Assembly: GCF_900112685.1 (NCBI RefSeq)
Contig: NZ_FOMS01000006.1
Span: forward strand, 62,001 to 126,000
Direction: 5' to 3'
From: Roseivivax sediminis
GTDB lineage: Bacteria > Pseudomonadota > Alphaproteobacteria > Rhodobacterales > Rhodobacteraceae
Length of the DNA: 64,000 bases
This document shows, piece by piece, positions 43,863-52,897 of the stretch (positions are counted from its first letter, which is position 1; each line of letters begins with the position of its first letter). The position numbers were made by a program, and so were the translations under genes. The notes beneath the pieces were generated by a model that searched no databases, was not told the origin of the DNA, and worked only from the letters and a program-made list of their open reading frames with translations.

Positions 43863-45989
43863 ATGGCTACTGCCGCTCAGAAAATCACCCTGTCGTCCTC
43901 GCGCGACATTCCCTTCAACAAGCTGGTGCTGTCCCAGTCCAATGTCCGGCGCGTCAAGGCGGGCGTCTCGGTCGAGGAACTCGCCGAGTCCATCGTCCGG
44001 CGCGGCCTGATCCAGTCGCTGCACGTCCGGCCGGTGATCGATGCTGATGGCCAAGAGACCGGCATGTTCGAGGTGCCGGCCGGCGGGCGCCGCTACCGGG
44101 CACTCGAACTGCTGGTGAAGCAGAAGCGCCTCAACAAGACCGCGCCGGTGCCCTGTGTCGTCTCGGAGGCCGGTGGCGATATCCTCATCGACGAGGTGTC
44201 GCTGGCCGAAAATATCGAGCGCGCCCCGCTCCATCCGCTCGACCAGTTCCGCGCCTTCTTGGGCCTCCGCGAGAAGGGCATGACCGAAGAGGCCATCGCC
44301 GCGGCCTTCTTCGTCGACGTGAAGGTCGTTAAGCAGCGCCTGCGTCTCGCATCCGTCTCGCCGACGCTGCTCGAAACCTATGCCGAGGACGGCATAACGC
44401 TCGAACAGCTCATGGCCTTCACCGTCTCGGAGGACCATGCCCGACAGGAACAGGTCTGGGCGGCGATCAAGGATAGCTGGCAGAAGGAGCCCTATACCAT
44501 CCGCCGGATGCTGACCGAAACCGCAGTGCGGGCCTCCGACAAACGGGCCGTTTTCGTTGGCGTGGAGGCCTATGAAGAAGCTGGCGGCATCGTGCTGCGC
44601 GACCTTTTCCAGTCCGACGATGGGGGCTGGTTGCAGGACCCGGTGCTGCTCGATCAGCTGGTGGCCAAGAAGCTGAAGGCCGAAGCGGAGACCATTGCCG
44701 CCGAGGGCTGGAAATGGATCGAGGTCGCTGTGAGCTTCCCCTATGGCCACCAGCATGGGCTGCGGCAGCTTGTCGGCACCACGGTCGATCTGACCGAGGA
44801 AGAGCGCACAATCCGCGAGGCGCTGCGGGATGAATACGACCGGATCGAAGCCGAATATGGTGAGGCCGATGAGCTTCCCGACGAGATCGACGAGCGGCTG
44901 GGCGAGATCGAACAGGCGCTCGACGCTTTCGAGCGGCGCCCGACGATCTACGATCCGGACGATATCGCCGTCGCCGGCGCCTTCGTCAGCATCGATGCGG
45001 ATGGGTCCCTGTCGGTGGATCGCGGCTATGTCCGCCCCGAGGATGAACGCCCGGTCGGATCCGATGGCGCTGACGCATCGGAGCCTGGTGGCGATGCTGA
45101 CCAGTCGGATGGATCCACCGGCCAGCGTGCCGTCATCACGATCGGCGGCCAGCCCGCCGAGCCGGAGGAAGACGAGGATGACGGCGTTAAGCCGCTGCCC
45201 GAACGTCTCGTCATCGAGCTGACCGCGCATCGCACCCTGGCGCTGCGCAACGCCGTCGCCGAACACCCGGATGTCGCCATGACCCTGTTGCTGCACAAGC
45301 TGGTCAGTGACACCTTCCGGCGCACCGCGCCGACCGGATGCCTCGAGGCCAGCGTGCGCCATGTCTTCTTTTCCGCGCAGCCGGAGGAGTTGAAGGACAG
45401 CGCAGCTGCCCGCGAAATTGCCGAGCGGCATGAACGCTGGGGCGATCACGTCCCGGCCGACGATCAGGCGCTCTGGGACTGGCTGACCGATCTCGACGAC
45501 GCCTCGCGCCTCGATCTGCTCGCCCATTGCGTCAGCTTCGGGGTCAACGCGCTGTTCGAGCGGCCGAACCCCTATGGCGGAACCGGCGTCAGCCAGCACG
45601 GGCTCGACGTCCGTCTGGCGCAGGCCGACCGCCTCCAGCACGCCACGGGCCTCGACATGGTGGCAGCAGGCTGGAAGCCGACCGTCGGCAACTATCTCGG
45701 CCGCGTCACCAAGGCGCGCATTCTCGAAGCCGTCCGCGAAGGCGCGGGCGAGCAGGCCGCCCAGCTTATCGACCACATGAAGAAGGGCGACATGGCGACC
45801 GAGGCAGAGCGGCTCCTGGCCGATACCGGCTGGCTGCCCGAGCCGCTGCGCGTGGCCGATCTCGACGGCGAGCCGGTCGAGGGCGGTGCCGAGGCTGGCA
45901 ATGAGGACTTGCCGGAATTCCTCGCCGGGGATGACGCGGAAAGTGCCGCAGACGGTGACGAAGAAGAACACCTCGTCGCTGCCGAGTGA
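43863..45989 (+). CDS. ParB/RepB/Spo0J-like protein of the element
   Basis: A 708-residue protein with an N-terminal ParB-like domain: IPFNKLVLSQSNVRRV, VEELAESIVRRGLIQSLHVRP, the GGRRYRALELL box and LIDEVSLAENIERAPLHPLDQ. A helix-turn-helix follows (TEEAIAAAFFVDVKVVKQRLRLAS). The large C-terminal part is acidic in the middle (residues about 330-430) and helical afterwards. It is longer than partition ParBs and belongs to the type seen in alphaproteobacterial plasmids and elements next to ardC. It may bind CTP and act in establishment or transcription rather than partition; no ParA is nearby. Confidence 0.88.
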   Translation: MATAAQKITLSSSRDIPFNKLVLSQSNVRRVKAGVSVEELAESIVRRGLIQSLHVRPVIDADGQETGMFEVPAGGRRYRALELLVKQKRLNKTAPVPCVVSEAGGDILIDEVSLAENIERAPLHPLDQFRAFLGLREKGMTEEAIAAAFFVDVKVVKQRLRLASVSPTLLETYAEDGITLEQLMAFTVSEDHARQEQVWAAIKDSWQKEPYTIRRMLTETAVRASDKRAVFVGVEAYEEAGGIVLRDLFQSDDGGWLQDPVLLDQLVAKKLKAEAETIAAEGWKWIEVAVSFPYGHQHGLRQLVGTTVDLTEEERTIREALRDEYDRIEAEYGEADELPDEIDERLGEIEQALDAFERRPTIYDPDDIAVAGAFVSIDADGSLSVDRGYVRPEDERPVGSDGADASEPGGDADQSDGSTGQRAVITIGGQPAEPEEDEDDGVKPLPERLVIELTAHRTLALRNAVAEHPDVAMTLLLHKLVSDTFRRTAPTGCLEASVRHVFFSAQPEELKDSAAAREIAERHERWGDHVPADDQALWDWLTDLDDASRLDLLAHCVSFGVNALFERPNPYGGTGVSQHGLDVRLAQADRLQHATGLDMVAAGWKPTVGNYLGRVTKARILEAVREGAGEQAAQLIDHMKKGDMATEAERLLADTGWLPEPLRVADLDGEPVEGGAEAGNEDLPEFLAGDDAESAADGDEEEHLVAAE

Positions 45990-46145
45990 CCGTTTTGGCG
46001 GGGCGGTTCCGGCCGCCCCGCACGATCTCTCGTCCGTCTACGGCCGCGCGTCTACTCTTCACGCCAGACAGGCAGGGCTGTCGTTCCAGCAGACGGACCA
46101 AGGGCATGCTTCGACAGCGCAATCATGCCCGGCGAAAGCGGGGCA

Positions 46146-46802
46146 TCATGGATAGAGCTGAACCAGGGGACCGCAGCACTTTTTGAATTTCTTGCCGCTT
46201 GTACAAAAACAGGGGTCATTCGGCCGCGTCGCCCGGGCAAGATCCACGAACACGGCGGCCAAGCTGTTCTGTATGTCGCGCCCCAAGGCGGAAAGATAAG
46301 ATCGCTCAAGCGTAACCTGGTTGCCTGTCGAGTTGTCCTCGATTGCCTGCTGCAACCTGTCTGCGGCAGCGATCCAACCGTCGACACTGGAAAACACTCC
46401 AGAACTTCGCTTGATGTTGATCCGGCGCTTTTGGGAGGCGAAGTCATAAGTCTGCGTCGGATCCGGAAGAAAGAGAATCCGCTGCTCTCCGTTAATGGCT
46501 GGCGTTATGTCGACCAGCGTGCCGTCTTTCTCCCAAATCGCGTGGTGTTCGGCTTCCACGAAGACACGCGGCCACTCCCAGATGAGCCAGCCATAGACGA
46601 GTGTCCCACCCTCAATTGCGACTTTGGCCGCTACATTGTTGAAGCATTCCGAACGCACGGCGGCGGCGTCCGGCGCGACCGGCAGGTAGACCGGGTCATC
46701 TTTCGGGTTGATATCGCGACAGAACGCCCGAATCGCCGAATTCAGCGATTCTGGCGTCGTCGTGAAGTTCTTTTTGAAAAGATCGGTGCTGATCGCGGGC
46801 AC
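46146..46802 (-). CDS. SEC-C zinc-motif protein, unknown
   Basis: A 218-residue protein from a GTG start. The C-terminus has PCFCTSGKKFKKCCG, the SEC-C zinc-binding motif found at the end of SecA and many unrelated proteins. Residues 1-190 are of unknown fold, with GGTLVYGWLIWEWPRVFVEAEHH in the middle. It lies opposite to the backbone genes, so it is probably a later insertion. No function is assigned. Confidence 0.7.
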   Translation of the reverse strand: MPAISTDLFKKNFTTTPESLNSAIRAFCRDINPKDDPVYLPVAPDAAAVRSECFNNVAAKVAIEGGTLVYGWLIWEWPRVFVEAEHHAIWEKDGTLVDITPAINGEQRILFLPDPTQTYDFASQKRRINIKRSSGVFSSVDGWIAAADRLQQAIEDNSTGNQVTLERSYLSALGRDIQNSLAAVFVDLARATRPNDPCFCTSGKKFKKCCGPLVQLYP

Positions 46803-46835
46803 TGCGCACGTCCATTGAGCGATTTCGAGAATCCA

Positions 46836-47069
46836 TCACGGTCGAGGAATGACGATAACGGTCTCGATACCGAGCTCACGGGCTCTCTGTTCAGCCCTCT
46901 TTATCGTCTCGTCCAGGCGCATATCGAACGGCCCCGATCCGCCCCAGTCCTTCTCGTCGCTGACAAAGAAGTAGCCCTTATCCATCCTGGGCATGCCGTC
47001 CTGGTGCACATGCACCACGATGTGCCGTTCCGACGGCCTGTTTGTTTCTGTCCATAGAATAGAGACCAT
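46836..47069 (-). CDS. Small unknown protein upstream of SEC-C gene
   Basis: A 77-residue protein with an ATG preceded by GAGGGGTGGA. The sequence (HIVVHVHQDGMPRMDKGYFF, a helix RAEQRARELGIETVIVI) looks like a folded alpha/beta domain. It is 33 bases upstream of the SEC-C gene on the same strand and may be cotranscribed with it. No family is recognised. Confidence 0.5.
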   Translation of the reverse strand: MVSILWTETNRPSERHIVVHVHQDGMPRMDKGYFFVSDEKDWGGSGPFDMRLDETIKRAEQRARELGIETVIVIPRP

Positions 47070-47287
47070 TCCACCCCTCGGAGAATCACCGTTCCCGTTC
47101 CGTTCGCATGCAGATATAGCATCTTCCGCTTCGACTCACACGGAAGTTCTCTGCGTTTCTCTCGCTCCCAGCCACGGGGCGTGCCGGACCCGTATTCGTT
47201 TCCGGCAATGACTTCGAGACCGATTTACAATGCTCGTGGCACCATCAGGTTCGGTTCGCTGATTCGTTCGGCGGTGCGAGGAGGCAC

Positions 47288-48436
47288 ATGGAGATCGAGG
47301 CCAAGACCATAGAGGCGATTTGGCAGGCCTTGCAAAGACCGGCGCCGGTCACGCCCCGCCGGCCGAATACGATGGACAAACGCATTGCGGAAGAGGGATG
47401 GGCATCGGACGCCGAACTGGAGGACTATCTGCTTTCACAGGATCGCCGCCTCGATCCCCCGGCGGTCATTGATCTCAAGACGCTCGCAGCGGCATTGAGC
47501 CTGCCATCTCGTTGGGTGTTTCCGCGACCGGCGCGGCGAAATGACGAGGTCTACGGCTTTCAGAAGCTTTCGGCCGTCGACGCGGCCGCACTCTGCATCT
47601 GGCTGGAGAGGCTGGGCTTCCGCATCGATGTCTCCGAACTTTGCGATCGCCTCCGCGGGCGACTAACGGCTTCGCCCTATGTGACCGGCGAGGAAATCTC
47701 GGTTCTCTTCTACCAGGAAAACCGCCACCGATTGGAACCCGTCACATTGACCGCACCCCATCGCGAATGGAACGGCCGGAAAACAACGCGATTCAAGACA
47801 CCTCACGGCTATCGGGTGGAGTATGTGGCGGATACTGACGGTCAAGCACTATGGCTGACGGTCCGTGCGCCCAAGTACCGCAAGCGCCCGGAATCCAAAG
47901 CTGTCGAATGCCCCGATTGCGGCATGACCTATGTCAAAGGATCCCGCACCGACGAGCAGTCGCATCGGTCATTCCACCGCAAGCGCTTCTCGATCATCGA
48001 GCCTCGACCCCATAGGCGTTTCATGCAGGCGCTGGAGCGGGATTTGGATGCCGCATGGGTTGACGCGGCTTCGCCGAAATGGAAGCGCCAGGAAGTGTAT
48101 GATCGAGCGCTCGAGTTCAAACGCGAGCTCGGGTACGACTTTCCGCAATGGGCTCTTGATGCCGGTCACGACCCCGACGCTGTCGGATTTCTGTTCTTCG
48201 ATGTTGATGGACGCATCATCGGCGCTTGTTCCTTCCGGCCACAGGGCCACCCGGGCGAGAGACCCTGGCGACTCGACTGGATTTGGCTTTGCCCGAGCGC
48301 ACGCCGAAAAGGGCATCTCGGCCGACAATGGGATCGCTTTCGGCAGCGCTTCGGGGTGTTCGATGTCGAGCCACCGATTTCGGAAGCGATGCAGGCCTTT
48401 CTGCGAAAGCGCGGTTGCGCCCATTTGATCCGATAG
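47288..48436 (+). CDS. Zinc-finger GNAT protein resembling Eco1/ESCO acetyltransferases
   Basis: A 382-residue protein with a GAGGAGG ribosome site. At residues 208-230 is CPDCGMTYVKGS followed by HRSFH, a C-x2-C-x14-H-x3-H finger. It matches the spacing and sequence of the Eco1/ESCO finger (CGM-x-Y...DE..H..FH). Residues about 295-380 look like a GNAT core: VDGRIIGACSFRP, a DWIWLCPSARRKGHLG acetyl-CoA loop and PPISEAMQAFLRKRG. Residues 1-200 are unknown. In eukaryotes this fold pair acetylates cohesin; the substrate in bacteria is unknown. It sits between the SEC-C genes and the helicase. Confidence 0.7.
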   Translation: MEIEAKTIEAIWQALQRPAPVTPRRPNTMDKRIAEEGWASDAELEDYLLSQDRRLDPPAVIDLKTLAAALSLPSRWVFPRPARRNDEVYGFQKLSAVDAAALCIWLERLGFRIDVSELCDRLRGRLTASPYVTGEEISVLFYQENRHRLEPVTLTAPHREWNGRKTTRFKTPHGYRVEYVADTDGQALWLTVRAPKYRKRPESKAVECPDCGMTYVKGSRTDEQSHRSFHRKRFSIIEPRPHRRFMQALERDLDAAWVDAASPKWKRQEVYDRALEFKRELGYDFPQWALDAGHDPDAVGFLFFDVDGRIIGACSFRPQGHPGERPWRLDWIWLCPSARRKGHLGRQWDRFRQRFGVFDVEPPISEAMQAFLRKRGCAHLIR

Positions 48437-48467
48437 AGGACCCTTCGGGGCAGTTCGAGTGAGAGGT

Positions 48468-48535
48468 GGGCCGGGACGGGTTTGAGCCCGTGCGGTCGAG
48501 AGAGAGCACCAGCGGGTTCGTCCCGTTCCCGCTCT
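48468..48535 (+). ncRNA. Nested-hairpin leader upstream of the helicase gene (copy 3)
   Basis: An outer GGGACG (48,473-48,478) pairs with CGTCCC near 48,519-48,524, and an inner GTGC/GCAC stem encloses GGTCGAGAGAGA. The general plan (GACGGG outer stem, GAGAGA in the loop, short run to the ATG) is the same as for ardC and the ParB-like gene. The stem sequences differ yet still pair. Confidence 0.45.
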
Positions 48536-48550
48536 CCCGAGGCACTTCCC

Positions 48551-51500
48551 ATGCAGAATGTTTTCCCGGGCGCGGCGGCGCAGGCCGCGCCGCTTCCGTC
48601 CGTTCCCGCCTTCGACTCTTCAGTCGCCATCCTAGCGGCGGCCCGCCAGCTCCTCCCCCAGTTCGAGCGCGGCCAGCGCATCGACGCTGCCACGTTGCGC
48701 ACCGCGATGGAAACCGCCTTCGGCGCTTCAGACGCTTCCGGCGCCTGGGACTGGAAGACCGCCTATGACGCCTGTGAGGCGGCGACCGTCCTGTTCCTGC
48801 GCAAATACGGAAAGGCGCTTTTCCGCAAAGCCGCGTCTCCGTCAGCACGGCTTTCCGCCATCACCAGAATCGCCGGTCTCCTGCCGACGCATACGCGCCG
48901 CTCCGAGGAGAGCCAGGCGCTCCAGCAGTTTTCGACGCCGAGCCCGCTCGGCCTCGCCGCCGTCACCGCCGCCGGCATCACGGCGGGCGACATCGTGCTG
49001 GAGCCTTCGGCCGGTACCGGCCTGCTCGCGGTCCTCGCCGAAATCTCCGGCGGTGCGCTCCTCCTCAACGAGCTGGCCGGGACCCGCGCCGACCTGCTCG
49101 CCTCCCTCTTTCCGGCCGTTGACGTCACCCGCTTCGACGCCGCCCAGATCGACGATCATCTGGATCGTGCGGCGATCCCGAGCGTGGTGCTGATGAACCC
49201 GCCATTCTCGGCAATGGCGAACGTGTCGGGCCGGGTGACCGATGCCTGCTACCGCCACGTCGCCTCGGCGCTGGCCCGCCTTGCTCCCGGCGGACGGCTT
49301 GTCACCATCACCGGGGCCAATTTCGCACCAGACGCACCGGACTGGCGGGAGGCGTTCGTCCGCCTGGCTGAGCGCGGCCGTGTCGTCTTCACCGCCGCTA
49401 TCGACGGCTCGGTCTATGCCCGGCACGGCACGACGTTCCCGACGCGGCTCACCGTCATCGACAAAGTGCCCGCCGGCGATCCGGCCGTGTTTCCCGCATC
49501 GCCCGGCGCCGCGCCCGATGTCGCCACCCTGCTCGGCTGGATCGAGGCGCAGGTGCCGCCGCGCCTGCCCGTCTCATTGCCAATGGTTACCACCGCCCGT
49601 TCGAGCGCTGCACCGAAAACCGTTCGCGGTTACCTCGCGCGCCAGGCCGCTGCGCGTCCCGCCACATCCGTCGCCGCCGATCCCGAGGGCGTCGAACTTG
49701 CCTATGAGACCGTGGACTGGACCCCGCCGGACGGTGCGCGTCTGACCGACGCCATCTATGAGGCATATGGATTGCAGTCGATCCGCATTCCCGGCGCTCA
49801 GGCGCATCCAACCAGACTGGTGCAGTCGGCCGCGATGGCGAGTGTCGCGCCGCCCAAGCCGAGCTATCGCCCATTGCTGACGTCCAACATCCATTCGGTG
49901 CTGTCCGATGCCCAGCTCGAGACGGTGATCTATGCCGGCGAGGCGCATTCCGACTATCTCGCAGGAACGTGGACGGTCGATGAGACCTTCGATTTCGTCC
50001 AGGCCGCTCCCGCCGACGCCACCAATGTCGTCCGCTTCCGGCGCGGCTTCATGCTCGGTGACGGCACCGGCGCCGGCAAGGGCCGCCAGTCGGCCGGGAT
50101 CATCCTCGACAACTGGTTGCACGGCCGGCGCAAGGCGGTCTGGATCTCCAAGTCCGACAAGCTGATCGAGGATGCGCAGCGCGACTGGTCCGCGCTCGGC
50201 ATGGAACGCCTGCTGGTGACGCCGCTCTCACGCTTCCCGCAGGGCAAGCCCATCACGCTAACCGAAGGCATCCTTTTTACGACCTATGCCACGCTGCGCT
50301 CCGACGACCGTGGCGAGAAGGTTTCGCGGGTAAAGCAGATCGTCGAATGGTTGGGTCCAGAATTTGATGGAGCGATCATTTTCGACGAGAGCCATGCCAT
50401 GCAGAACGCCGGCGGCAGCAAGAGCGAGCGCGGCGACGTCGCCCCTTCCCAGCAGGGGCGCGCCGGCCTGCGCCTGCAACATGCGCTTCCCGATGCCCGC
50501 GTGGTCTATGTCTCGGCGACCGGCGCCACCAATGTCCACAATCTCGCCTATGCCCAGCGGCTCGGGCTCTGGGGCGGCGAGGATTTCCCCTTCGCCACGC
50601 GTGCCGAGTTCATCGAAGCCATTGAAGATGGCGGCGTCGCGGCGATGGAGGTTCTCGCGCGCGACCTGCGTTCGCTCGGCCTCTATACCGCGCGGTCGCT
50701 CTCCTATGACGGCGTGGAATATGAGCTGGTCGAGCACCGGCTCACCGAAGAGCAGCGCCGGATATATGACGCCTATGCCGGGGCCTTCCAGATCATCCAC
50801 AACAACCTCGACGCGGCGATGCAGGCCGCCAACATCACCGGCAGCGAGGGAACGCTCAACCGGCAGGCCAAGTCCGCCGCGCGCTCGGCCTTCGAGAGCA
50901 CCAAGCAGCGCTTCTTCGGCCATCTTCTGACCTCCATGAAAACGCCGACCCTGATCCGCTCGATCGAGCGCGATCTTAAGGAAGGCCACGCCGCCGTCAT
51001 TCAGATCGTCTCGACGGGAGAGGCGCTGATGGAACGCCGCCTCGCCGAAATCCCCACCGAGGAGTGGAACGACATCTGCGTGGACGTGACGCCGCGCGAA
51101 TATGTCGGCTCCTATCTGCAGCATTCCTTCCCGACCCAGCTCTACGAGCCCTTCACCGACAGTGAAGGCAATCTGTCATCGCGCCCGGTCTATCGGGACG
51201 GTCAGCCGGTCGAAAGCCGCGAGGCCGTCGCCCGCCGCGACGAACTGATCGAGCATCTGGGATCCTTGCCGCCGGTTCCCGGCGCGCTCGACCAGATCGT
51301 GCAGCGGTTCGGCACCGATCTGGTGGCCGAGGTGACGGGCCGTTCGCGCCGCATCGTGCGCAAGTCGGGTGCCGACGCCACCGGCGGCCGCCTCACTGTC
51401 GAGAACCGCGCGCCGTCCGCCAATCTCGCGGAAACCGCCGCCTTCATGGATGACCACAAGCGCATCCTCGTGTTCTCGGACGCGGGCGGCACCGGCCGCA

Positions 51501-52897
51501 GCTACCATGCCGATCTTTCCGCCAGGAACCAGCGGCTGCGCGTCCATTATCTGCTCGAACCGGGGTGGAAAGCCGATACCGCCATTCAGGGGCTGGGCCG
51601 CACCAACCGGACCAATCAGAAGCAGCCGCCATTGTTCCGGCCGATCGCCACGGATGTGAAGGCCGAGAAGCGCTTCCTCTCGACCATCGCCCGGCGGCTC
51701 GACACGCTCGGCGCGATCACGCGCGGCCAGCGCCAGACCGGCGGTCAGGGCCTGTTCCGCCCCGAGGACAATCTGGAAAGCCCTTATGCCCGCGATGCCC
51801 TGCGCCAGCTCTATCTGTTGATCGTGCCCGGCAAGATCGAGGGATGCTCGCTCGAACGCTTCGAGAGCGCCACCGGCCTCAAGCTGATGGATGCCAACGG
51901 CATCAAGGACGATCTGCCGCCGATCACCACCTTCCTCAACCGCTTGCTGGCGCTGACGATCGAGCTTCAGGGCATCCTGTTCACCGCCTTCGAGCAATTG
52001 CTCGACGCCAGGGTCCAGGGCGCGATCGCAAGCGGTGTCTATGATGTTGGCCTCGAAACGTTGATGGCCGAGAGCTTCGTCGTCACTGACCGGCAGCTGA
52101 TCTACACCCATCCGGCGACGGGCGCGGAAACCCAGCTCCTCACCATCTCCGAGAAACGGCGCAACTGGCCCCTGAGACTGGCCGATGCGCTGGCGCATGC
52201 CGATTCCGATATCGGCAAGCTGCTGGTGAACGGCAAATCCGGCCGCGCCGCCGTCCAACTTCCGGCGCCGTCGCTGATGCTTGATGATGGCGAGATCGAG
52301 CGCCGCGTCCGCCTCGTCCGGCCGATGGAGCATCTTCACGCTTCCCTCAAGACGATGGCCGGCAGCCATTGGCGGGAAGCCGACCGCGAGACCTTCGCGG
52401 CGGCCTGGACCCGTGAACTCGACGATGTGCCGGAATACGAGAACAGCACGCTCCATATCGTCGCCGGACTGCTCCTGCCCGTGTGGAAGCGCCTGCCCAA
52501 TGAATCCACGCGGGTCTATCGGCTCCAGACCGATGACGGCGAGCGCATCATCGGCCGCCGTGTCTCACCGGCCTGGGCGGCGAGCGCCGCATCAACTGGC
52601 ACCAGCAGCCTCGCCCCTGAGGACGCCTATGCCGCTCTGATCGACGGGCGGACCATTCTCGACCTGGCCGAGGGTCTTCAGCTTCGCCGCGCCCGCGTCA
52701 TGGGCGCGAACCGGATCGAGCTGACCGGCTTCACCGACACCATGCGGGATCGCCTGCGCGCCTATGGGCTGTTCACCGAGATCATCTCGTGGAAGCTCCG
52801 CTTCTTCGTTCCGGTGGATGCGAGTGGCCCGACGGTTCTCGGCAGGTTGCTCGACACCTATCCGCTCGCGCGGATTTCCGAGCGGGAGGCAGCGTAA
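48551..52897 (+). CDS. Methyltransferase / strawberry-notch-type helicase
   Basis: A 1448-residue protein from the ATG at 48,551. Residues about 120-330 form a class I methyltransferase-like domain: VLEPSAGTGLLAVLAE SAM motif and the N6-adenine type VLMNPPFSAMA. Residues about 430-720 form a helicase core of the strawberry-notch (SNO/SBNO) type: GDGTGAGKGRQSAG Walker A, IIFDESHAM Walker B and VSATGA motif III. A helicase C domain follows, with QGLGRTNRTNQ. It is a hallmark gene of alpha- and betaproteobacterial conjugative elements, thought to modify or remodel element DNA. The stop overlaps the Toprim gene by one base. Confidence 0.92.
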   Translation: MQNVFPGAAAQAAPLPSVPAFDSSVAILAAARQLLPQFERGQRIDAATLRTAMETAFGASDASGAWDWKTAYDACEAATVLFLRKYGKALFRKAASPSARLSAITRIAGLLPTHTRRSEESQALQQFSTPSPLGLAAVTAAGITAGDIVLEPSAGTGLLAVLAEISGGALLLNELAGTRADLLASLFPAVDVTRFDAAQIDDHLDRAAIPSVVLMNPPFSAMANVSGRVTDACYRHVASALARLAPGGRLVTITGANFAPDAPDWREAFVRLAERGRVVFTAAIDGSVYARHGTTFPTRLTVIDKVPAGDPAVFPASPGAAPDVATLLGWIEAQVPPRLPVSLPMVTTARSSAAPKTVRGYLARQAAARPATSVAADPEGVELAYETVDWTPPDGARLTDAIYEAYGLQSIRIPGAQAHPTRLVQSAAMASVAPPKPSYRPLLTSNIHSVLSDAQLETVIYAGEAHSDYLAGTWTVDETFDFVQAAPADATNVVRFRRGFMLGDGTGAGKGRQSAGIILDNWLHGRRKAVWISKSDKLIEDAQRDWSALGMERLLVTPLSRFPQGKPITLTEGILFTTYATLRSDDRGEKVSRVKQIVEWLGPEFDGAIIFDESHAMQNAGGSKSERGDVAPSQQGRAGLRLQHALPDARVVYVSATGATNVHNLAYAQRLGLWGGEDFPFATRAEFIEAIEDGGVAAMEVLARDLRSLGLYTARSLSYDGVEYELVEHRLTEEQRRIYDAYAGAFQIIHNNLDAAMQAANITGSEGTLNRQAKSAARSAFESTKQRFFGHLLTSMKTPTLIRSIERDLKEGHAAVIQIVSTGEALMERRLAEIPTEEWNDICVDVTPREYVGSYLQHSFPTQLYEPFTDSEGNLSSRPVYRDGQPVESREAVARRDELIEHLGSLPPVPGALDQIVQRFGTDLVAEVTGRSRRIVRKSGADATGGRLTVENRAPSANLAETAAFMDDHKRILVFSDAGGTGRSYHADLSARNQRLRVHYLLEPGWKADTAIQGLGRTNRTNQKQPPLFRPIATDVKAEKRFLSTIARRLDTLGAITRGQRQTGGQGLFRPEDNLESPYARDALRQLYLLIVPGKIEGCSLERFESATGLKLMDANGIKDDLPPITTFLNRLLALTIELQGILFTAFEQLLDARVQGAIASGVYDVGLETLMAESFVVTDRQLIYTHPATGAETQLLTISEKRRNWPLRLADALAHADSDIGKLLVNGKSGRAAVQLPAPSLMLDDGEIERRVRLVRPMEHLHASLKTMAGSHWREADRETFAAAWTRELDDVPEYENSTLHIVAGLLLPVWKRLPNESTRVYRLQTDDGERIIGRRVSPAWAASAASTGTSSLAPEDAYAALIDGRTILDLAEGLQLRRARVMGANRIELTGFTDTMRDRLRAYGLFTEIISWKLRFFVPVDASGPTVLGRLLDTYPLARISEREAA

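Noticed and set aside
43863-45989. Partition system (parAB)
   Set aside because: No ParA is adjacent. The protein is twice the usual ParB length and of the type found next to ardC, so a partition role is not supported.
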